The notes beneath the pieces are model-generated. The model did no database searches. It was not told the origin of the DNA and was given only the letters and a program-made list of their open reading frames with translations. Both the position numbers and the translations under genes were made by a program. From the NCBI RefSeq assembly GCF_036010485.1, contig NZ_CP108568.1, positions 3,913,001 to 3,977,000 of the forward strand: a DNA stretch of 64,000 bases, in the 5' to 3' direction. Shown piece by piece: positions 58,132 to 64,000 of the stretch (position 1 is the stretch's first letter; each line of letters begins with the position of its first letter). This stretch comes from Streptomyces sp. NBC_01198. Its GTDB lineage: Bacteria; Actinomycetota; Actinomycetes; Streptomycetales; Streptomycetaceae.

Positions 58132-60999
58132 TTGGACGACATCACCCGGCATCCCGCAGCCACCGACGCAGATGATCACACAGACCGTCCCACCGCAGAA
58201 GAACAGCGCGACGAGCAGGCACGGAGGGCGGACCGGCAGGCGCCGGACACCGACCCGCCGCAGCACGCCCGGTTAACCGGCGACGGCCGACCCGGCACCG
58301 GCCGCCCCGCTGCCGGGCGCGCCGGCACCGGCGGTCCCGCCCCGGTGGCCGCGCCGTTCGGCAGCCCGGCCGCCACCGGCGGCGGCGACAGCACGCTCCA
58401 GGGCGCCGGCATGACCGCGCTGCTCCGCCTCGCCGTGCTGTGCGTCGACCCGGACGGCCGGATCTCGTACTGGAACCGCGGCGCGGAGGAGCTGTTCGGC
58501 CACCGCTGGGAGCACGTATTCGGCCACCGCGCCTCGGGGCTGCTCACCCCGACCCGCGCCGCCGCGGGCGCGGTGCCCGCCGCCTCGGGCAGCGCGCGCC
58601 AGGACACCCTCGACGTGCTGGACGACCTCACCACCTCCGCCTGGGCGGGGGCGCTGGCCGCCACCGACCGGGACGGCACGGTCAAGGACGTGCTGTGGTG
58701 GACCTACCGGATAGCCGAGCCCGGCGGGCGCAGCCTGCTCGCCATCGCCACGCACGCCAGGCCGCTGCGCACCGGCAGCCTGCGGATCGCGGTGGGCGGC
58801 CGGCTGCTGCCGTACACCGCCGAAGGGCCGCAGCGCCAGGACATCGCCATCGCCGCCGTGCTGTGCCCCGTCCCCGATCCGGCTCAGGGCCACGCGCTGA
58901 CCGCGCGGTTCGGCACCGTGCTGCCCGGCGTCAGCCCGGGACGGCTGGACCGCATCGTGCGGCAGATCGCCCCGCTCGGGCACCCTGCCCTGGAGGTGGA
59001 GGGCAGCGTCCGGCTGCCCGTCACCCCGCAGGACTACGCCCAGGTCGCCGCCGCGGCCCGCACCGACCGCTCCGCGCGCCGCGAACTGCTGCCCGGTCCT
59101 CGTCCTGCGGCAACGCCCTGCCCTGCCGCCGGGCCTGCCGTACCGTCAGACCACCCTACTCCCCGCAATGATGTGACTACCCACAGTGGCGACCGTTCAA
59201 GCGCGTCCGCCCTGACCGCTGTCCCGTTCCCCTCCTCCGGCACCTACACCCCATACGCCCCGCCGGCTGCGGCCCGGCAGGACCCGGCAGCCGGCGCCGG
59301 ACCCGCCGCCGGGGCAGGACACGGCAGCCCGCTGCCTGGCAGCGCGCTGGACGAGCAGCTGTCGCTGCTGCGCGAGACCGGATCGGTGGTCGGCTCCACC
59401 CTCGACCTGCACACCACCGCACGCGAGTTGTGCGCGGTCACCGTGCCGCGCTTCGCGGACCTGGCCACCGTGCTGGTGGTGGACCAGCTCTTCTCCGACA
59501 CCGATCCGCCCAAGGACGACCGGGTCGCCGACACGGTGCTGGTCCGCCGGGTCGCGATCACCGACCGGTCAGGCCCGCAGGCCTACTGGGAGACCGCGCT
59601 GCCCGAGGGCGAACTGCTGACGCTGGCCGCGCAGGACGCGATGCCGCGGCTCGGCGACCCGCTCCTGCTGCCGGTCATCGACGCCGCGCTGGCCCCCGAC
59701 GTCGCCGCCGACCTGGGCGTTCCTGCGCTGGGCCGGCTGCTGGCCGGCCATTCGCTGATCCTCGCGCCGCTCACCGCGCGCGGCACGGTGCTCGGCCGGG
59801 TGTGCTTCGTACGCGGTCCAGGCCGCCGCCCCTTCGACGCCCGCGACGCCGCCACCGCCGCCGAGGTCGCCGCCCGCGGCGCGGTCCACCTGGACAACGC
59901 CCGGCTGCACCGGCTGGAGTCGCGCGCGGCGGCCACCCTCCAGCGCTCGATGATGCCGACCCGGCCGCCCCGCATCCCCGGGGTGCGCATCGCGCACCAC
60001 TACATGCCGGGCGACCGCCAGGCGCAGGTCGGCGGCGACTGGTTCGACGCGATCCAGCTGCCTGGAGGCAGGGTCGCGCTGATCGTCGGCGACGTGATGG
60101 GGCACGGGCTGCAGGCCGCGGCCGTCATGGGCCAGTTCCGCACGGCGGTCATCACCATGGCCGGGCTCGACCTGCCGCCCGCCCAGCTGCTGCGCCATCT
60201 GGACAACCTGGCCCAGCGGCTCGGCACCGACCACCTCGCCACCTGCGTCTACGCCGTCTACGACCCGATCCACCGCACCCTGACGCTCGCCAACGCCGGC
60301 CATATCCCGCCGGTGCTCGCCGGGCACGACGGGCGGGGCGAGCTGTTGCAGATTCCCGGTGGCGCGCCGATCGGGGTGGGCGGGGTGCCGTTCGAGACGG
60401 TGGAGATCCCGGCGCCCGACGGCAGCTGGCTGGTGCTGTGCACCGACGGGCTGGTGGAGGTGCGCGGGCAGGGCATAGACGCCGGACTCGCCGCCCTGTG
60501 CGCCCATGTGATCGAGCCTCAGCAGACCCCGGAGGATGTGTGCGCGCAGATCCTCAGCCGGGTGCACTCCGAGGACCGGCGCGACGACGTGGCCCTGCTC
60601 GTCGCACGCTTCGAGGGCGTCGCACCGCAGGACGTGGTGAAGTGGCAGCTGCGGGTCGAGGACTGCGAGGTGGCGCGGGCCCGTGACCTGACCCGGCGGC
60701 AGCTCGCCGCCTGGGGCCTGGACCGGCTCAGCGACACCACGGAGCTGCTGGTCAGCGAGCTGGTCACCAACGCCATCCGGGCCGCCTCCTACGAGGTGGA
60801 ACTCCGGCTGATGCGCGTCGGCAAGCTGCTGGTGGAGGTCAGCGACGACAACCACAACCTGCCGCAGTTGCAGCGCGCGGACGCCGACGACGTCCGCGGG
60901 CGCGGCCTCGCGCTGGTGTCGCACATGTCAAGCCGGTGGGGGACCAGCCGCAAGGCGGTCGGCAAGGTCGTGTGGTTCGAACTCCCGCTGCCCAAATGA
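58132..60999 (+). CDS. PAS-GAF-SpoIIE-HATPase regulator; contains a TTA codon
   Basis: A 955-residue protein. Following a disordered N-terminal tail (1-93), a PAS domain starts at about 94 (RLAVLCVDPDGRISYWN). A disordered linker follows, then a GAF domain (about 405-590), a SpoIIE/PP2C phosphatase (about 602-825; VGGDWFDAIQL, VGDVMGHGLQ and LCTDGLVEVRG give the metal-binding Asp residues) and an HATPase_c_2 domain (about 836-950; SELVTNAIRAAS). It would tune sigma-factor partner switching. The TTG at 58132 is chosen from AGGTG at 7 bp and coding-like bases after it; ATG 58411 is an alternative. With the TTG start, codon 48 (58273-58275) is TTA. Confidence 0.88.
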   Translation: MDDITRHPAATDADDHTDRPTAEEQRDEQARRADRQAPDTDPPQHARLTGDGRPGTGRPAAGRAGTGGPAPVAAPFGSPAATGGGDSTLQGAGMTALLRLAVLCVDPDGRISYWNRGAEELFGHRWEHVFGHRASGLLTPTRAAAGAVPAASGSARQDTLDVLDDLTTSAWAGALAATDRDGTVKDVLWWTYRIAEPGGRSLLAIATHARPLRTGSLRIAVGGRLLPYTAEGPQRQDIAIAAVLCPVPDPAQGHALTARFGTVLPGVSPGRLDRIVRQIAPLGHPALEVEGSVRLPVTPQDYAQVAAAARTDRSARRELLPGPRPAATPCPAAGPAVPSDHPTPRNDVTTHSGDRSSASALTAVPFPSSGTYTPYAPPAAARQDPAAGAGPAAGAGHGSPLPGSALDEQLSLLRETGSVVGSTLDLHTTARELCAVTVPRFADLATVLVVDQLFSDTDPPKDDRVADTVLVRRVAITDRSGPQAYWETALPEGELLTLAAQDAMPRLGDPLLLPVIDAALAPDVAADLGVPALGRLLAGHSLILAPLTARGTVLGRVCFVRGPGRRPFDARDAATAAEVAARGAVHLDNARLHRLESRAAATLQRSMMPTRPPRIPGVRIAHHYMPGDRQAQVGGDWFDAIQLPGGRVALIVGDVMGHGLQAAAVMGQFRTAVITMAGLDLPPAQLLRHLDNLAQRLGTDHLATCVYAVYDPIHRTLTLANAGHIPPVLAGHDGRGELLQIPGGAPIGVGGVPFETVEIPAPDGSWLVLCTDGLVEVRGQGIDAGLAALCAHVIEPQQTPEDVCAQILSRVHSEDRRDDVALLVARFEGVAPQDVVKWQLRVEDCEVARARDLTRRQLAAWGLDRLSDTTELLVSELVTNAIRAASYEVELRLMRVGKLLVEVSDDNHNLPQLQRADADDVRGRGLALVSHMSSRWGTSRKAVGKVVWFELPLPK

Positions 61000-61004
61000 T
61001 ATCG

Positions 61005-61017
61005 TTGCACTCTACAA
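61005..61017. promoter_or_regulatory. MarR-type operator candidate
   Basis: TTGCACTCTACAA is a partial palindrome of the TTG-N7-CAA type, with further GTTG/CAAC around it, in an AT-rich pocket 65-80 bp before the MarR gene and just past the SpoIIE gene stop. Self-regulation by MarR is inferred. Confidence 0.5.
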
Positions 61018-61082
61018 CACAACGTTTCCGCAGGTGGTCGCCGGCTCCGGCCGACCGAGAACCGGTGTGAGGAGTCGCAGCC

Positions 61083-61517
61083 ATGAGCGCACGGGAGTCG
61101 TCCCTCGACGTCGTGCAGCGGGAGCTGACCGCCTTCGCCCGCCGGGCGCGGGCGAGCGCCGCCCGGATGCACCCCGAGCTGTCGCTGGTGGCCTACACGA
61201 TCCTGGCGCACCTGGAGGAGCAGCAGGGCTGCAGGGCGACCGATCTGGCCGCCCACTACCTGCTGGACAAGTCCACCGTCAGCCGGCAGGTGGCCTCGCT
61301 GGAGCGGCTCGGCTTCATCGAACGGCGGGTGGACGAGACCGACCACCGCGTGCAGGTGCTGCACCTGGCGCCGGGCGGCATCGAGATCCTCGCCACGGCC
61401 CGGGCCCGCCGCCAGGAGTCCGTCCAGGCGCGGCTGGCCGCCTGGGAACCGGCGGACCTGGAGCGCTTCGCCCGCTATCTGGTCCGCTACAACACGGACG
61501 CCGCGGCCCAGGCATGA
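61083..61517 (+). CDS. MarR-family regulator
   Basis: A 144-residue MarR protein. The winged helix is LVAYTILAHLEEQQGCRATD, then LLDKSTVSRQVASLERLGFI (recognition helix) and the wing ERRVDETDHRVQVLHLAPGG. ATG 61083 is preceded by GAGGAGT. No transporter or enzyme gene is clearly paired with it. It probably controls itself through the palindrome just upstream. Confidence 0.92.
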   Translation: MSARESSLDVVQRELTAFARRARASAARMHPELSLVAYTILAHLEEQQGCRATDLAAHYLLDKSTVSRQVASLERLGFIERRVDETDHRVQVLHLAPGGIEILATARARRQESVQARLAAWEPADLERFARYLVRYNTDAAAQA

Positions 61518-61613
61518 GCCGCGGCGAGGCGCGTGCGGGCAGCCCTGGGCCGTGGGTCCCGCCCGCCGGGCCAGCACGGTGGCGGACGGGGACTCACGGA
61601 CGCGGACCAGGCG

Positions 61614-62189
61614 TCAGAGGTTGACGCCGAAGTCCTGAGCGATGCCGCGCAGGCCGGAGGCGTAGCCCTGGCCGACAGCGCGGAACTTCCACTCCGCCCC
61701 GCTGCGGTACAGCTCGCCGAAGACCATCGCGGTCTCCGTCGAGGCGTCCTCGGTCAGGTCGTAGCGGGCGATCTCGGTGCCGCCCGCCTGGTTGACGACG
61801 CGGATGAACGCGTTGCGCACCTGGCCGAAGCTCTGCTGGCGGGTCTCGCCGTCGTAGATGGAGACCGGGAAGACGATCTTGTCCACCTCGACGGGCACTC
61901 CGGCCAGGTTGACCTTGATCGCCTCGTCGTCGCCCTCGCCCTCACCGGTGAGGTTGTCACCGGTGTGCTCGACCGAGCCGTCGGGGCTCTTGAGGTTGTT
62001 GAAGAACACGAAGTGCTTGTCCGAGACGACCTTGCCCGTGGCGTCGAGCAGCAGTGCGCTCGCGTCGAGGTCGAAGTCCGTACCGGTGGTCGTGCGAACG
62101 TCCCAGCCCAGGCCGACGGTGACCGCCGTCAATCCGGGGGCCTCCTTCGTCAGTGAGACATTGCCGCCCTTGGAGAGGCTGACACCCAT
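61614..62189 (-). CDS. terD: TerD-family calcium-binding stress protein
   Basis: A 191-residue TerD protein. It starts [20 protein letters not shown] and has the two-fold pattern [19 protein letters not shown], where the Asp residues bind Ca2+, [18 protein letters not shown], and [20 protein letters not shown]. Streptomycetes carry several such genes, linked to tellurite resistance and development. It stands alone. GGGAG lies 7 bp before the ATG. Confidence 0.95.
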   Translation of the reverse strand: MGVSLSKGGNVSLTKEAPGLTAVTVGLGWDVRTTTGTDFDLDASALLLDATGKVVSDKHFVFFNNLKSPDGSVEHTGDNLTGEGEGDDEAIKVNLAGVPVEVDKIVFPVSIYDGETRQQSFGQVRNAFIRVVNQAGGTEIARYDLTEDASTETAMVFGELYRSGAEWKFRAVGQGYASGLRGIAQDFGVNL

Positions 62190-62615
62190 GGTGGATCTCC
62201 CTGCTCAATCCGGCGCGGGCCGCGCCACTTGACGATTCCTTTGCCCAATGACTCCAACGGACACCACCCTGCCCCTGTTCCCGAAGAGCTGCCACCCTTC
62301 GCGTCCGGCCGCGCGGCGATCAGCCGAGCCCGGCGACCTGCCCCCCGGCCCACCGCTCCCGTGCGGCAGGCTCCTCGGCGGCGCGGGCCGCTTCGAGACT
62401 GGGAGGGGGGGAGCGACTCCACCGGAGTGAGGACGCCCGGGAAGAACACCCTGCGCAGGGTCTCGCCTGGCTCCGGGTGGCCGGCCGGACGTCGGCGCGA
62501 CCGCCACGAAGGACCCCCGTCACGAAAGAACCCCCGCTCCGGAGTGATCCGGAGCGGGGGTCCTCGAAGCCGGCCTGGCAGCGTGCTGCTCTGCCACTTC
62601 GCCAACCGTTGTTTG
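62190..62615. other. gap between terD and tRNA-Leu
   Basis: This 426-bp stretch contains the terD promoter region at its left end and the tRNA terminator near its right end (62530-62561). Frames that cover it lack ribosome sites or known homology. I see no gene in it. Confidence 0.6.
62530..62561 (-). terminator. terminator of the tRNA-Leu gene
   Basis: Perfect 13-bp arms (62530-62542 and 62549-62561) around a 6-nt loop; on the minus strand it is followed by TTCTTT. It lies about 55 bp past the tRNA 3' end. Confidence 0.85.
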
Positions 62616-62699
62616 TGCGCGAGGGGGGAGTTGAACCCCCACGCCCTTTCGGGCACTGGAACCTGAATCCAGCGCGTCTGCCTATTCCGCCACCCGCGC
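62616..62699 (-). tRNA. tRNA-Leu (anticodon CAG)
   Basis: An 84-nt class II tRNA. The acceptor arms GCGCGGG and CTCGCGC pair (one G-T). The anticodon arm CTGGA-TTCAGGT-TCCAG gives CAG, which reads the main Leu codon CUG. The long variable arm GCCC-GAAA-GGGC, typical of tRNA-Leu, and the T-arm GGGGGTTCAACTCCCCC are present. The 3' CCA is not encoded (discriminator A, then CAAAC). Its terminator lies at 62530-62561. Confidence 0.95.
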
Positions 62700-63110
62700 A
62701 TGGGTGCTGCCGTTCGATTCTCACACATCCGGTGGACTGCTCGGTCCGGTGAGGTGGGAGTGCCTTCCGACATGCAGAAGATTAGCACGGGGTACGGGGT
62801 GGAATCACATCTGTTCGGCCTGGACGCAACCCGGCTGGGAAGCAGAGGAGAGGGGTGCGCAATGGTGGGCAGACGGGATGCGGGGAGTCGGCGCGGACCT
62901 GCCCGGCGGTGCGCGACACTGGGAACACCGCGCACGGGGTCGCATCTACCATCGCAGTGGACACCGGGAGGGGAAGCACGGCCGGTGTGAGGGTTGACAC
63001 TGGCCTGTCCAGGGCGTTCGGGGAACCACAGGTTTTTCCCGCGCGTGGATACGATCAGTAAGCAGTATCGGATTCGACTCGGTGGAAGGCCCCGAGGAGG
63101 GAGGTGCCCC
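62700..63110. promoter_or_regulatory. divergent promoter region, tRNA-Leu / fhaA
   Basis: A 411-bp gap without a gene. A TTGACA hexamer is at 62994-62999, but no good -10 follows at 16-18 bp. A second AT-rich part (GATACGATCAGTAAGC, about 63047-63062) precedes fhaA. On the minus strand TAATCT at about 62777-62786 could be the -10 of the tRNA. These assignments are weak. Confidence 0.4.
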
Positions 63111-64000
63111 GTGGGAGTACTGAAGCGCTTTGAGCAGCGGCTGGAAGGCATGGTGAACGGCACCTTCGCCAAGGTGTTCAAGAGCGAGGTGCAACCCGTC
63201 GAGATCGCGGGCGCGCTGCAGCGCGAGTGCGACAACAACGCCACCATCTGGAACCGCGACCGCACGGTGGTGCCCAACGACTTCATCGTCGAACTGAGCA
63301 CCCCGGACTTCGAGCGGCTGAGCCCGTACGCGGTGCAACTGGGCGACGAACTGGCCGGGATGGTCCGCGACTACGCCAAGCAGCAGCGCTACACGTTCAT
63401 GGGCACCATCAAGGTGCACCTGGAGCGGGCCGCCGACCTCGACACGGGGCTGTACCGGGTCCGCAGCCGCACCCTGGCGTCCAGCGAGTCCCAACAGCCG
63501 CAGTTCCCGCAGGGCCAGCAGCAGGGCCAGCCGGCGCAGCGAGCCCCGCAGTCGCCGTATCCGCAAGCGGCGCAGGCTCCGCAGGGCTACCAGCAGTCGG
63601 CCCCCCGCACCCCCTTCCCGGCGGCCGGCGGCCCGCGCCCGTCGGCGCCGCCGCCGATGCCCGCCGCACCGCCGCCCGCGGGAAGCCGGCCGCCGGCCGG
63701 CGTCACCCGGCTGCCCGGCACCGGCGCAGCGGCCGGCTCCGCCGCGGCCGGCGCCCGGCGCTGGATCGAGATCAACGGCACCCGGCACCAGATCACCAGG
63801 GGCTCCCTGGTCCTCGGCCGCTCCACCGAGGCCGACGTGCGGGTGGACGATCCGGGCGTATCACGCAAACACTGCGAGATCCGCGTCGGCACACCGTCCC
63901 TCGTGCAGGACCTGGGATCGACAAACGGCATTGTGGTGGACGGGCAGCACACCACGCGCGCTACGCTCCGCGACGGCTCCCGCATTGTCGTGGGGAGCAC
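63111..64000 (+). CDS. fhaA: FHA-domain protein FhaA (3' partial)
   Basis: At least 296 residues, cut at the window edge. It has the N-terminal DUF3662 domain (MGVLKRFEQRLEGMVNGTFA, then VQPVEIAGALQRECDNNA), a Gln/Pro-rich linker (about 124-220) and an FHA domain with LVLGRSTEADV, SRKHCEIRV and DLGSTNGIVV, which binds phospho-Thr. GTG 63111 follows GGAGG. FhaA lies before fhaB, pstP, rodA, pbpA and pknB in actinobacteria and links Ser/Thr kinase signalling to cell-wall growth; those genes would be to the right of the window. Confidence 0.95.
   Translation, partial: MGVLKRFEQRLEGMVNGTFAKVFKSEVQPVEIAGALQRECDNNATIWNRDRTVVPNDFIVELSTPDFERLSPYAVQLGDELAGMVRDYAKQQRYTFMGTIKVHLERAADLDTGLYRVRSRTLASSESQQPQFPQGQQQGQPAQRAPQSPYPQAAQAPQGYQQSAPRTPFPAAGGPRPSAPPPMPAAPPPAGSRPPAGVTRLPGTGAAAGSAAAGARRWIEINGTRHQITRGSLVLGRSTEADVRVDDPGVSRKHCEIRVGTPSLVQDLGSTNGIVVDGQHTTRATLRDGSRIVVGS

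Noticed and set aside
54775..60999. A 2074-codon open frame on the plus strand
   Set aside because: Only the part after about 58132 has domain homology; the rest is antisense to DUF5819, rhodanese, J-domain and DUF2252 genes and is open because of GC-rich third positions.
62994..62999. Consensus -35 TTGACA as the fhaA promoter
   Set aside because: No acceptable -10 lies 16-18 bp downstream; it may be chance, so it was not called as a promoter.

Overview
The window is high-GC actinobacterial chromosome, almost certainly Streptomyces or a close relative (family Streptomycetaceae). This rests on GC-rich third codon positions, GTG/TTG starts, many 4-bp start/stop overlaps, a conservon (cvn) with a P450, a WhiJ-type DUF5753/DUF397/ATPase trio, two bkd (branched-chain 2-oxo acid dehydrogenase) clusters, a mycothiol-dependent isomerase-type protein, the bacterial proteasome activator Bpa, PP2C/SpoIIE regulators, rare TTA codons, and fhaA at the right edge. 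From memory, the gene order resembles the S. coelicolor core region with the two bkd loci and fhaA; I could not check this. No rRNA, CRISPR array, prophage or insertion sequence was seen.

Layout. 1-4.3 kb is a regulatory, accessory-looking patch: the 3' end of a SpoIIE phosphatase, a duplicated-domain hypothetical gene with a TTA codon, a VapBC-type toxin-antitoxin cassette lying exactly between two perfect 65-bp direct repeats, and a WhiJ-like cluster (anti-sigma-type ATPase, XRE/DUF5753 regulator, DUF397). 4.3-13.9 kb is mostly housekeeping: pirin, SseB-like, FadE-type acyl-CoA dehydrogenase, M18 aminopeptidase, NHL/thioredoxin protein, LURP-one protein, nitrilase-fold hydrolase and an MDMPI-like enzyme. 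14.1-19.6 kb is a conservon (cvnA-B-C-D) translationally coupled to a CYP157-like P450, with a second, canonical P450 convergent to it. 19.7-22.1 kb holds an MFS/GntR pair and a tiny membrane protein.

22.2-28.0 kb is bkd cluster 1 (E1a-E1b-E2) with a divergent orphan response regulator and a phosphotransferase. 28.0-31.6 kb has two divergent PknB-type kinases. Bpa follows, then a PadR-regulated ABC exporter (ATPase plus large FtsX permease). 37.1-43.6 kb has a proline-rich surface protein, a quinone oxidoreductase, a fragment homologous only to the C-terminal half of tryptophanase/tyrosine phenol-lyase, a TrkA-type K+ channel and molybdopterin genes (moeA, DUF6457, mobA). 43.7-47.9 kb is bkd cluster 2 with a divergent Lrp/AsnC regulator. 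48.0-51.9 kb is a small phenylacetate-type locus (TetR, 3-hydroxyacyl-CoA dehydrogenase, divergent paaN). 52-58 kb has an rRNA/tRNA methyltransferase, an HTTM/DUF5819 membrane pair, rhodanese, J-domain and DUF2252 proteins. 58.1-64 kb has a large PAS-GAF-SpoIIE-HATPase regulator with a TTA codon, MarR, TerD, tRNA-Leu(CAG) and fhaA (cut by the window edge).

Together the genes feed branched-chain and acyl-CoA catabolism (two bkd sets, FadE, HAD/PaaN) and signalling (conservon, Ser/Thr kinases, SpoIIE/anti-sigma ATPases, FHA). The most unusual items are the repeat-flanked toxin-antitoxin cassette, the P450 lacking ExxR, repeated GCCAC-N5-GTGGC palindromes found only in convergent intergenic gaps, and regulator genes whose own start codons lie inside operator-like palindromes.
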